Assembly (NCBI GenBank): GCA_002350855.1
Contig: DEFM01000024.1
Coordinates: 15,439 to 79,438 of the forward strand
DNA: 64,000 bases
DNA from: Prevotellaceae bacterium UBA2852
Lineage (GTDB): Bacteria > Bacteroidota > Bacteroidia > Bacteroidales > Bacteroidaceae
Direction: 5' to 3'
Part shown: positions 18,088 to 27,600 of the stretch, one piece after another
Layout of the letters: each line of letters opens with the position of its first letter
Position numbering within the stretch: the first letter of the stretch is position 1
The notes under the pieces: generated by a model
The model's database searches: none
The model's input: only the letters and a program-made list of their open reading frames with translations
What the model was told of the DNA's origin: nothing
Program-made: the position numbers and the translations under genes

Positions 18088-19100
18088 AACGCTTAACCTC
18101 ATACAACAACAGCCACTACTGGGAGGCAGCAAACAGTCTGCGCCCTGGAGGCAAGAAGAAGAAACGAATCATAGCCTATGTTGAGAGCTACGACGACATC
18201 TTCTTCTGGCGAAGTGTGCTCAGCGAGTTTGAGAACGACGAATGTGAGTTCCACGTTACGCTACCCTCACGCACCACCCTCACCCGTGGCAAGAAACAGG
18301 CTATGACCAACCAACTGGGAGAGGGACTCGGAGGCAGCATGATAGCCTGCGTGGATGCCGACTACGACTATCTTATCCAGGGCCACACACCCTATTCCAA
18401 AGCTGTGCTCGACAATCCCTATATCCTCCACACCTATGCCTACGCCATAGAGAACTACCAGTGCTACGCCCCGTCGCTCCACGATGTGTGTGTGATGTCA
18501 ACTCTCAACGACCGTCAGGTATTTGACTTCGAAACCTATTTCCTGCAGTACAGCCGCATAGTCTATACCCTCTTCGTCTGGTCAGTCTGGCTCTACCGGC
18601 GTCAGCTCTACAAGGACATGCCGCTCACCTCGTTCTGCAACACCGTCAGCATAGAGAAGCTCAATCTCTTCAATCCCGAACCCGCACTGGAGAACCTTCG
18701 CCACCGAGTCAACCGCAAGGTGTCGTGGCTGCAACAGCAATACCCGCAGGCAAAGTCATCTTTCAAGTCCCTCAAGGAAGAACTCCTGACACTGGGAGTC
18801 ACTCCCGACACCACATATCTGTTCATCCAGGGACATCACATCATGGAGAACGTAGCTATGGCAGTGCTCGACCCCGTCTGCACCATCCTTCGCCGTCAGC
18901 GCGAGAAGGAAATAAAAGTCCTCGCCGGTCGCCAGAAACAGCACATGGACAACGAACTCGCCAGCTACCAGCACAGCCAGTGCCCCATCAACCAGATGCT
19001 GCGCCGCAACACCTCCTTCAAGTCCTGCCCCCTCTACAGTCTTTTAAGGAAAGACATTAAAAAACTTCTTGGTATTCAAGACGACGAAGAATACAAGTAA
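18084..19100 (+). CDS. DUF4435 domain protein (TOPRIM-like), coupled to the AAA ATPase
   Basis: I place the start at GTG 18084, overlapping the ATPase stop (GTGA); the frame is open further upstream but that part is only a shadow of the ATPase gene. The first 100 residues show KRIIAYVESYDDIFFWRSVL and later MIACVDADYDYL, an acidic pattern (E...DxD) that fits the TOPRIM-like fold proposed for DUF4435. TPYSKAVLDNPYILHTYAYAIENY follows in two parts, YILHTY and AYAIENYQ, the second typical of the family. The rest is helical. An ATPase plus a TOPRIM-like nuclease resembles a split OLD or Gabija-type arrangement, so a role in defence or DNA repair is possible but not shown. A long hairpin follows. 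Confidence 0.85.
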   Translation: MKRLTSYNNSHYWEAANSLRPGGKKKKRIIAYVESYDDIFFWRSVLSEFENDECEFHVTLPSRTTLTRGKKQAMTNQLGEGLGGSMIACVDADYDYLIQGHTPYSKAVLDNPYILHTYAYAIENYQCYAPSLHDVCVMSTLNDRQVFDFETYFLQYSRIVYTLFVWSVWLYRRQLYKDMPLTSFCNTVSIEKLNLFNPEPALENLRHRVNRKVSWLQQQYPQAKSSFKSLKEELLTLGVTPDTTYLFIQGHHIMENVAMAVLDPVCTILRRQREKEIKVLAGRQKQHMDNELASYQHSQCPINQMLRRNTSFKSCPLYSLLRKDIKKLLGIQDDEEYK

Positions 19101-19136
19101 CAAAAACAGAAGTAATCGTTTCATTATACAAAACAA

Positions 19137-19169
19137 CTATGGAGCAAAACCAATAATTTTGCTCCATAG
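19137..19169 (+). terminator. Strong hairpin, probable terminator of the ATPase/DUF4435 operon
   Basis: A perfect 13-pair stem CTATGGAGCAAAA / TTTTGCTCCATAG with a seven-base loop. It is followed by ATTATTTAT rather than a clean T run. Confidence 0.7.
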
Positions 19170-19225
19170 ATTATTTATAGACAGCAGTTTTGCATAGCTG
19201 CCCTAACTAAACAACCCTCTCAGCA

Positions 19226-20866
19226 ATGAAACGATTTCTTTATTTAGCAACATTCTTCACTCTTCATTCAAAGTTCTCCAGAGCGTTGGCAAGCCTAACG
19301 ATAACATTCTTCATTTCAGAAGCGCAGGCTCAGAACCCGATTGTCACCCACTGCTATACAGCCGATCCGGCGCCTATGACATTCGAAGGCAGTGACAGCC
19401 TCTATGTTTATTGCGATGAAGACATGAACGTTCCCGGAGTCAACGACTTCTACTATATGGAGCGCTGGCGCGTTTACTCCACAGCCGACATGGTCAATTG
19501 GACCGACCACGGAGTGGCACTTCCCCGCACAGCGTTCAGCTGGGGACGCGAAGGCACGTGCTGGGCAAGCCAGTGCGTCAAGCGAGGTGATTTCTACTAC
19601 TGGTACATCTGTATTTCCAAGCCCAATGACTGGCGTCACTACATCGGTGTAGCCCGAAGCGACAAACCCTCCGGTCCCTTCAAGGATGCCCGCAAGCAAC
19701 CCCTCTTCGACACAGGTGAAGGCGGCGACATCGACCCTACCGTCTTCATCGACGATGACGGTCAGGCATATCTCTATTGGGGAAACAACAAACTGCGCTA
19801 TGCCAAGCTCAAAAAGAACATGATACTTATCGACACCTCCATCGGCAACAACGGAGTAGTCACTGTACCTCTCACCAAGGAAGCGTTCGGAGGAGTTAAG
19901 GTCAACGACAAAGTCCCCGAAGGCGAGGACTGCTACGAGGAAGGACCCTGGCTCGACAAGCGCGGCGACAAGTACTACATGATCTACGCCGCAGGCGGGG
20001 TGCCCGAACACATCTCCTACAGCATGAGCGACAGCCCCACAGGACCTTGGGTATATAAGGGACAAGTGATGACCCAGCAAAACACCGGTTCGTTCACCAA
20101 CCACAGCGGCATCGTGCATTTCAAGGACAAGGACTATTTCTTCTACCACACCGGCTGGGCACCAGGTGGAGGCGGCTACAACCGCAGCATGTCGGTCGAG
20201 GAGATGCACTTCAATGCCGACGGCACCATTCAGCCCGTCACCGCCACCAAGGCAGGCGTGAAACCAATTGCCACCATGAGTCCCTACGTGCAGCAGCAGG
20301 CAGAGACCCTCAATTCAGCCCATGGCATCGAAGTCGTAGGCAATGAGAACACAGGAGTTTATGTCACTTCCATCCACACTGGCGACAGCATGCGAGTAGC
20401 CAACGTCGATTTCGGCAGCGACGGTCCCAAGTCCATCACCCTGCGCGTAGCTACAGAGAAGAACAACTCCATGCTCATCATCCGTCAGGATCATGCCAAG
20501 GGCAAGGTAATCGCCAAGATCCGTCCGCAGTCCACAGGCAGCTACGACCTCTGGGAGGAGCAGACCTTTGACCTCAGCTACGTTCCTACAGGCGTCCACT
20601 CCCTCCATTTCAGTTTCAACGGCAGCGCCACCGATTTGCTCTTCAACTGGGACTGGTGGCAGTTCAACACCTTCGACACAGGCGTTTTGAATGAAAAATT
20701 AAGAATGAATAATGAAGAATGCAGTCATGATGATTGGTACGATCTCAGCGGACGCCGCATCAGCACACACACTGAATCTTTACATTCTCTCCCACTTGGG
20801 GGAGCCGGAGGGGGTCTATCCCCAGGCATATACATCCGCGGTCACAAGAAATACGTAATAAGATGA
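19226..20866 (+). CDS. Secreted glycoside hydrolase family 43 with a CBM6-like domain
   Basis: A beta-xylosidase or arabinofuranosidase type enzyme. The signal peptide (1-36, ending SEAQAQ) is unusual: residues 14-31 are encoded by a copy of interspersed repeat R1. The five-bladed catalytic domain carries the three acidic residues: Asp47 (TADPAPM), Asp170 (GDIDPTVF) and Glu239 (YEEGPW). A beta-sandwich resembling CBM6 covers about 355-485 and ends with WDWWQF. The tail YDLSGRRIS...PGIYIRGHKKYVIR is the common Prevotella C-terminal signal, but it is interrupted by two more repeat-derived stretches (NEKLRMNNEEC and LHSLPLGGAGGGLSPG). No SusC/SusD pair is near, so it is not in a typical polysaccharide-utilisation locus. 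Substrate is not certain. Confidence 0.9.
   Translation: MKRFLYLATFFTLHSKFSRALASLTITFFISEAQAQNPIVTHCYTADPAPMTFEGSDSLYVYCDEDMNVPGVNDFYYMERWRVYSTADMVNWTDHGVALPRTAFSWGREGTCWASQCVKRGDFYYWYICISKPNDWRHYIGVARSDKPSGPFKDARKQPLFDTGEGGDIDPTVFIDDDGQAYLYWGNNKLRYAKLKKNMILIDTSIGNNGVVTVPLTKEAFGGVKVNDKVPEGEDCYEEGPWLDKRGDKYYMIYAAGGVPEHISYSMSDSPTGPWVYKGQVMTQQNTGSFTNHSGIVHFKDKDYFFYHTGWAPGGGGYNRSMSVEEMHFNADGTIQPVTATKAGVKPIATMSPYVQQQAETLNSAHGIEVVGNENTGVYVTSIHTGDSMRVANVDFGSDGPKSITLRVATEKNNSMLIIRQDHAKGKVIAKIRPQSTGSYDLWEEQTFDLSYVPTGVHSLHFSFNGSATDLLFNWDWWQFNTFDTGVLNEKLRMNNEECSHDDWYDLSGRRISTHTESLHSLPLGGAGGGLSPGIYIRGHKKYVIR
19252..19317 (+). repeat. Repeat R1 variant inside the GH43 signal peptide
   Basis: Bases 19268-19317 are identical over 50 bases to 21334-21383 and are read in the same frame, giving SKFSRALASLTITFFIS. 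The flanks are the TTCATTC-type words of the R1 family, and the GAGCGT...AACGATAAC words match intergenic R1 copies. Confidence 0.85.
20688..20820 (+). repeat. Two repeat-derived inserts in the GH43 C-terminal tail
   Basis: 20688-20720 is the reverse complement type of the TTCATTCTTCATT word (reads NEKLRMNNEEC). 20784-20820 is an R2 element (CTCTCCCACTTGGGGGAG then GGAGGGGG), read as LHSLPLGGAGGGLSPG. Both keep the frame open on either side of YDLSGRR. Confidence 0.7.
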
Positions 20867-20872
20867 AGGGAG

Positions 20873-20920
20873 CAAGAGTTCAAGAGTTTAAGAGTACAAA
20901 AGTTCAAGAATTCAAGAGTT
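20873..20920 (+). repeat. Short tandem repeat of CAAGAGTT type
   Basis: About five degenerate copies of CAAGAGTT or TTAAGAGT directly after the GH43 stop. The same word in the other orientation is found inside argS (29862-29895). Confidence 0.6.
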
Positions 20921-20968
20921 AAAACACACACCAACTTAAGTAGAAACACAAATAAACTTAAGTATATT

Positions 20969-21056
20969 CTTAAAATCGTGGTGTGATTTATAAGAATAGT
21001 GGTAGTATTTATAAAAATCGTGTCAGTATTTTTATAAATACTACCACGATTTTAAG
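20969..21056. repeat. Long nested inverted repeat between GH43 and the lipoprotein genes
   Basis: A perfect 20-pair inverted repeat (20999-21018 with 21028-21047; begins GTGGTAGTATTT) has a nine-base loop. An outer 13-base arm CTTAAAATCGTGG (20969-20981) is complementary to 21044-21056, sharing CCAC with the inner right arm, so two alternative foldings compete. No T run follows. The rest of the gap to 21258 holds an R1 copy and no gene. Confidence 0.75.
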
Positions 21057-21132
21057 TTTAAAGCGAACATTTAATTAGTTTGAGACAAACAATTGTTGGA
21101 TTTGAAGCGGACATCGGTTGATTTTAAAAATA

Positions 21133-21234
21133 TTCTTCATTCTTCATTCTCACTTCGTGAGCGTGCTCTTTTGTTAATTTTCTTTAATAGGTATCGCAAC
21201 GATAACTTCATTCTTCATTTTTTTCTATCTTTAC
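21133..21234 (+). repeat. Interspersed repeat R1, copy b, upstream of the first large lipoprotein
   Basis: Nearly identical to copy a at 17132 through the hairpin, the AT-rich part, GGTATCGCAAC and the following TTCATTCTTCATTTTTT run. The promoter box of copy a is TATCTTTA here (21227-21234), one base off consensus, 25 bases before the ATG at 21259. Confidence 0.8.
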
Positions 21235-21258
21235 CGCAGAAATAAAAACATGCAGATT

Positions 21259-24200
21259 ATGAAACGAATCAAAGATGTCGTGATGGCACCGCGTCTGCGC
21301 AGTTTGTGCTATTCCTTATTATTCATTCATCACTCAAAGTTCTCCAGAGCGTTGGCAAGCCTAACGATAACATTCTTCATTTCTCTCTGTTCCTGCAACG
21401 GATGGAATGATAATGGCAGTGATGAATCCTGCATTCTCGACCGCTTGACGGATGAGGAACTGGATAAGTTCAACCCCAACATCCCGCTGACTGAAGGAAG
21501 CGGGCAGAGCGAAGCATTCAAAATTCATCCGCTCGACGAAGTACGTATCTCCGCACCAGCCGGAGCCTTCGACGTGAATCCCGACATCAAGGTGAGCGAG
21601 GCAACAGGTGAGCAACTAAGCCTGCTGGATAGTAAAATAGAGGAGAAATTCTTCGGACACGAACTCCTATGGGCATACGACATTGACGCAGGACTACCCT
21701 CCGACTCCGTTCTGCCTGGCAAGTATTCCGTGGAGATAAACCTAAAACGACTGGGTATACCAGAGGAAGTAATTCCTTATGTAAGGCTCTGCCGAATGGA
21801 CGACAGCGGAAATGTGAGACTACTCAACTCCCACATCAACAAGGGTGTGGTGCGCTACGAGGCAAGTCAGAACAGTGTCATCGGTCTGGTTTGCATAGGT
21901 GCTGCAATTATTGGTACTAGAGCCTATTACCTACTGCACAGCACAGAGATTAACATGACCTTGCAGGCATGGATTGATGCTGGTTTTATAGACTCTTTCT
22001 ACGGGAAGGACGATATGGTATGCATTCCCGTGGAGGATGACTTCGGCAATTTCACGGTCGTATTCCGCTACTCCGAGACTGAATGCAAAGAAAAGACAAA
22101 GGCTTACATAGAGAAGACCAAACAGCTCCAGAACAGGATGGAAGAGTTGGAGACAAAGGCTAAGGACCTCTACGACAAGGACCATCCCATGAAGCTCCAG
22201 CCACCCACCCACATAGCCGACACATGGAGAGAAGACCCTGGCGACGAGATGATGCGTCGTGCAGGCAGACGTCGCATCTTCCTCGATATGGCTAAGAAAG
22301 ACTCACTTGTTCAGGCTCTAATCAAAGACCCTGACATACAGTTGCCGCCAAGCGTTGAGAATGTGATTAAGGCTACCAAACTGGCCAATCGGTTCAGCCG
22401 CGACCCAAAGGGACTTGGCATGAAAGCACTCTCCTACGAATTCAACGTTTTCCTGGTTTCCAGCGCCACCATCGACGACAAAAAGACATGGGCCAAGTTT
22501 GAGCCTCTCCCATCGATTGGCGGCAGGATTCTGGTAAATTTCGACTGTTATCTTTCTTCCAAGAATGGCAAGACCACATTTATCAGAGAAAACTTCGACC
22601 CCTTGTGCGTAACCATGGCACACGAAATCGGACATGCCTTTGAGAATGAATATGTGGTGTCGTCGGCATTCACCGACAAACGGTTCTTTGAAGCTATCGG
22701 TTCCGTTACCGAGCATTGGTTCGCCGCATGGCTGAAGGTAAAAGGTCTCACCGACATTGCAGACACAGAATCGGGGGAAGCAATGAAGCATTTCAAGTAC
22801 GCCTACCGCGAAAGCAAGCAACTGCTGGCATGGCCGCTGGAGAAGGATTTCCCGAATGAGCTTTTTGGAGGCAGTGCTGAAATTCTTCAGGAAAGCGACC
22901 CGCCAACAAACGGAGGCTACATGCTGGGCGACCTCATACAGTTCCTCTGCGACCACAAGAAGAAGGTCAACTTCGACCAGATAATGATGGGTTATGCCTA
23001 CAACAAGACTTTCGTTCAGAACCTCAAGGACATATTCGGAATTGCCAGCAGTCAGGAAATGGCAAAGCTCTACGAGCAGTTCTGCTGGAAGTTCATGCCG
23101 GAAATCGCCAAGGCGCAGTCTATGTTCCAATGGAGCGGGACCGACCTGAAGCGAATCATACCTGGACAGACGTTCAAGCCGGCCCTGCCCGTGCACCGTG
23201 TAAAGGTGATCGGACATGAGGGAACAGCCACGGCGTATCCTTACACCGTAAAAATTGTGAAAATCAGCAGCGAAGATAATAAGAAAACACCATACTCGCT
23301 CTTCGCCGTACCATCGGACACCATCAAGACACCAACGATAAAGTTCACATTCCTCGAAGGCGACAGCATGCAGCAGGCAAAGAACAGGTTATTCACGCAG
23401 CCATGCGCTAAAAAGTTCACGGCTGACGCCTATGCAGCACTTTTCTACCGTCCAGGCATAGAGAAACTATCTCTCGGCCCCGACTACTACATTGACATCA
23501 TTGCACTCTACCAGCCAAAGACCTTGCCTAAAGTCTTAGGACAGAGCAAGGACGGGCATGGCCTCAACGTGCAGACAGAGGCTCCAAACGAGAAACTGGT
23601 GAAATTCAAGTACATCACAGGTATGCAGATTGCCGTTGTGAACAACGCCACGAAAAAGAATAAGACCTTCGACGTGCCGCTCACAGAATGCGGCAAAGCG
23701 CGGAAAATACCTTACCTCAGCATAGGCATCACCGACCCAGAAGACATTGACATATATGTACGCTCCCGCTGGTACTATGAAGACGAGGAAGGACACCGCT
23801 ACTTCTCACCTGCTACCGAACGCGTAAAATACAAACGTGAGAAACAGCACGAGGAGCAAAACTCCGAAGCCACCAGCGACGACAGCGACCTCAAAGACCG
23901 CAACGACGAGGAAGCCAGTTCAGACCTCGGCGACGGAGCTATGAGCCAGCAGTTCAGTATTAAGGAAATACAATTGTCTGGGTTCAACTGTGCGGGTCTT
24001 GACGACTACAGATATGAACCAGTGTCTGGAACCATCACTCTCCGCAACGGAAAGTTCACCATTACGATTCCATCCCACGCACAGGACTCAAATCCCGGTC
24101 TTAATGACGATGGTGCCTACCGCAAACACCTGCAGGGATTCTCCATAACCGGTAAATACACCGTTTCAACGAGAGACTGGGAGGAGTGGAAAGATGGCAG

Positions 24201-24582
24201 ACTCTTGAAACGCACACCAAAAATCTTTTATGAACTGCAAGCAGAAGGACTAAAGCTCAGCAACCCATTCACTGTGAAGGTTAAATCACGCATGAATGTT
24301 ATGGGCGAAGGACTATACTACTACAACCACACCTACCACTACAGCATGGCGAAAGAGCAGAAAGAAGAAACGGGAACGGCAGGTTTTATAGAATGGCAGC
24401 GACAGGTTGATATTAATACCGACAAAACCAAAAGTGCTTGGCAGGAGATAAGAATCTCCTTCCGAGCCGACATGCACCATACTGTCTCTCCACACAAAGA
24501 AAATCAGGAAGAAGAAGATGTCAACAACTTCCTCTTTGAAATCAGAGGCGAAATGAATACCACAAACTTTTCCAGAGAGTAA
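21259..24582 (+). CDS. Large lipoprotein with HExxH zinc-protease motif (paralogue 1)
   Basis: The ATG at 21259 gives MKRIKDVV, matching the paralogue at 24634. After a basic start comes a repeat-encoded hydrophobic stretch and the lipidation region FISLCSCNG, so the protein is probably anchored to a membrane. The N-terminal 200 residues have beta character (LLWAYDIDAGLPSDSV). Residues 455-459 are HEIGH, and Glu478 lies 18 residues later in FFEAIGSV, the spacing of a gluzincin-like zinc site. Further on are a beta region (ILGQSKDGHGLNV, YVRSRWYYEDEEG), an acidic linker (near 860-895) and a final beta-sandwich. No named family is recognised. It is followed after 51 bases by a full-length paralogue; a role as surface protease is inference from HExxH. 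Confidence 0.85.
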   Translation: MKRIKDVVMAPRLRSLCYSLLFIHHSKFSRALASLTITFFISLCSCNGWNDNGSDESCILDRLTDEELDKFNPNIPLTEGSGQSEAFKIHPLDEVRISAPAGAFDVNPDIKVSEATGEQLSLLDSKIEEKFFGHELLWAYDIDAGLPSDSVLPGKYSVEINLKRLGIPEEVIPYVRLCRMDDSGNVRLLNSHINKGVVRYEASQNSVIGLVCIGAAIIGTRAYYLLHSTEINMTLQAWIDAGFIDSFYGKDDMVCIPVEDDFGNFTVVFRYSETECKEKTKAYIEKTKQLQNRMEELETKAKDLYDKDHPMKLQPPTHIADTWREDPGDEMMRRAGRRRIFLDMAKKDSLVQALIKDPDIQLPPSVENVIKATKLANRFSRDPKGLGMKALSYEFNVFLVSSATIDDKKTWAKFEPLPSIGGRILVNFDCYLSSKNGKTTFIRENFDPLCVTMAHEIGHAFENEYVVSSAFTDKRFFEAIGSVTEHWFAAWLKVKGLTDIADTESGEAMKHFKYAYRESKQLLAWPLEKDFPNELFGGSAEILQESDPPTNGGYMLGDLIQFLCDHKKKVNFDQIMMGYAYNKTFVQNLKDIFGIASSQEMAKLYEQFCWKFMPEIAKAQSMFQWSGTDLKRIIPGQTFKPALPVHRVKVIGHEGTATAYPYTVKIVKISSEDNKKTPYSLFAVPSDTIKTPTIKFTFLEGDSMQQAKNRLFTQPCAKKFTADAYAALFYRPGIEKLSLGPDYYIDIIALYQPKTLPKVLGQSKDGHGLNVQTEAPNEKLVKFKYITGMQIAVVNNATKKNKTFDVPLTECGKARKIPYLSIGITDPEDIDIYVRSRWYYEDEEGHRYFSPATERVKYKREKQHEEQNSEATSDDSDLKDRNDEEASSDLGDGAMSQQFSIKEIQLSGFNCAGLDDYRYEPVSGTITLRNGKFTITIPSHAQDSNPGLNDDGAYRKHLQGFSITGKYTVSTRDWEEWKDGRLLKRTPKIFYELQAEGLKLSNPFTVKVKSRMNVMGEGLYYYNHTYHYSMAKEQKEETGTAGFIEWQRQVDINTDKTKSAWQEIRISFRADMHHTVSPHKENQEEEDVNNFLFEIRGEMNTTNFSRE
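21319..21383 (+). repeat. Repeat R1 variant inside the lipoprotein signal peptide
   Basis: Shares 50 identical bases (21334-21383) with the GH43 signal-peptide copy, in the same reading frame. The paralogous gene at 24634 has a different repeat (R2) at the same place. Confidence 0.85.
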
Positions 24583-24633
24583 GTAAAGAGTAATGGAAAA
24601 ACTCAGAAACTCAAGAAAGCAAAAGAATTTGTT

Positions 24634-27600
24634 ATGAAACGAATCAAGGATATTGTTTTTACGCAGCTTCTTCGCAAATGGTGCCGCAATGTGTTTTTCA
24701 TTCTTCTTTTTCTCTCCCCTCTTGGGGGAGTAGGAGGGGGCTTTCTCCTCACTTCGTGCAGCAGTAGCAGTGAGGGCGAGGGTGAGGGTAATGCTATTGT
24801 AGACCGCATCACCGATGAGAAGCTTGCGCAGCACAAGCCTGCCATAAAGTTTGAGATGAACGGAAAGAGCGAAGCTATCAAACTTCGTCCTCGCAAGGAA
24901 ATGCGCATTACGGCAAAGAAAGGAGCTTTCGAACGCACTCCTGACATTCAGGTGACGGACCTGACGGAGGAACAAATGGATAAGACCGAACGGCTTATCA
25001 GGGAAACATTCGGTGAGGACAAGGAGCTGCTCTGGGCCTACGATATAGATGCGGGACTTCCTTTCGATAGCGTCATTCCTGGTGTCTATACCGTAGAACT
25101 GAACCTCAAGTTATTGGGTGTACCTAATAACCTCTGGCCTTATATTCGTGCTTACCGCTCTGATGGGAACAATCGTGTGAAGGCTCTCAACATATTTGTC
25201 AATGACAAGGGCGTGTTGCGTTATGAAGCACGGCAGAACTCCATTGTAGCAATCGGGCTTGCTCTTGCCTGCTACGGAAAAATTGGAATCTCTGTAAGTG
25301 TATTTATTGCCGACAAACTGGCTCTGCTCGCCATCGCTGGTGGAGTTTGGGGTGCCGGCTACACTTACAAAGCAGGTCTCTACAATAAGATTCAGTCTTG
25401 GTGGGATGCCTGCGGATGGCCTGAGAACTGGTGGAAGCGAAAGGACTGGGTGACTCTGTATATCAATGACCCTATGGGCAACTTCTATCTTCACTTCCGA
25501 TACAGTAAAACGGAGAAAGGAGATCAGGCTGAAACTGTCGTAGATCAACTGGCTTCCTACGGAAAGCGTGCCGAAGAACTAAAGGGTGAAGCCAAGGCAA
25601 AGTTCAACCATGAATACAAGAACAACGCTGCATATAAAGCACTGAACAAGAAAAAGGCACAAAGTTATTCGCCCAAGAGTCCGTTGCTGCGTACACTATA
25701 TATAAAACATCTCGAAAAGATGACCATTGACAGCATCTATTACGCATCATTAGAAACGGACAACGAATTAAAGACTGTGATGAATCTTATTCCTAAAAGC
25801 GTACAGGATGTCATCAAGGGAATGAGAGTGTCAGAGCGGTTTTGTCAGGCCGATGATGGTTTGGCACTCAAACGTCTGCCCTACGAATGTAATGTTTACA
25901 TCGTTCCAAACACCTATACTGGCCAAGAACCAAAAGCCGTCAGCAGGATATTCGAAGTGTTCGGAGAACTGAATGGGGGTGTCATCTTTGTCAACGCAGA
26001 CGAGCTTTACCAAAAATCGGGAAGTAAATACAGCTACAGTACCGAAAAAACAGACGAAGTTCTCGTCAGCATGGCTCACGAACTGTCTCACCTCTACGAG
26101 TACACATATATCAATGCGTGGAAATCACGCGATAACCGCTTCATTGAGTGTATAGGTTCTGTCAGCGAGTACAGGTTCACCGACTGGCTGAAGAAGCACA
26201 ATTACATTACCTACGATCCCAATGATGGAAATCACGAGAATCTCTACGCAGACCGCAAACTCAAAGAAGTGTTAGCTTGGCCACTTGTCAACAAGGCTGG
26301 TACATGGCCCAAGGATCTGTCCAGCGTTACCGACCCTGACATTCGAGGAGGATACATGCTCGGAGGCTTCTTCGAATATCTCTGCGAACAAACCAAGCAA
26401 AATCCGTCGTTCGAACACATCATGAACCAATATTCGGTGATAAAGACACTTGCTCAAGACTTCATGGACATATTCGGAATAACGACAGAGACACAACTTC
26501 AGAAGTATTTCGAAGGCTTCTGCCTAAAGAATATTACAGAAATTGTGGATGTACAGAAAGACATGGCAGAAAACCCCAACAACCCATACTATATACCCAA
26601 CCAACGCCACACCTACGAAAAATGCGTAATGCGATTGCGGAATATTGCCCCTGCCGATAATCCAGAGCCTCTGGCGTTCAAGGGATTCAAGATTATATGT
26701 AAGGAAAAGTACAAAGGACGTGATGATACAAAGAGAATCGTAGGCAGCAAAATAGATTATAGGCTCTTTGCCGTTCCTTCACCTGTCATAAAACCGAGTG
26801 AGTTGAAGTTCTCACTCCTTGACGGAAGCGTGAAAAATGATGAAAGTCTCTCTCTCGCACAAGACCCTTATAGCATCAAACCTGATCACTATCACTATCT
26901 TGAGACATACGGCATGGTTTTGCTGCGCCCAGGAATCCGCGATGCAACCATTGACGAAAACTACTACATCGACCTCGTCGCATTCTACCAGCCATATAAT
27001 GAACCTAAAGTGCAGGGACGTTCCAAGGACGGAACAGGACTGAATGTAAGAACCATGTCCGAACCCCCAAAACAACTTGTCAAGTACGGCTATATCAGCG
27101 GCATGCAGATAGCTGTGAAGAACAACCTGACGGGTAAGTCGAAGACTTTCAACGTACCGCTCAACCTCTGCGGCAAGACCGTAAAGATTGAATATGAGAA
27201 GATTGGAATTGCCGACCCCAATGAGATAGACATCTCTCTCCGCTCACGCTGGTACTTCCGTCATCCTAACGGCAAAACCTACTATTCACCAGCTACCGAA
27301 CGAGTAAACTACAAGAAAAAGAAAGAACAGGTGGTGCAGAAGAAGGACGAGAAGGAGAATAGCGATGAGGAAATAAAGGAGAATAACGACGAGGAAGTTG
27401 ATGAGGACTTTGGTAGCGCCTTGGTCAACGCACGCATCCACCTTGAAGAAGTAGGATATGTAGACGTCTCTTCTCGTTGCTACGGAACCAACTACCTACG
27501 TAACTACACCAACGCATCACACTTCGGACGACTTATCATAAAAGACGGAACCATTACCATCATACTTGACTCACAGACTTTGACTCAGGGTGACGCCGAC

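Noticed and set aside
19316..20209. A 297-codon minus-strand gene
   Set aside because: It is antisense to the GH43 catalytic domain, whose active-site motifs are complete.
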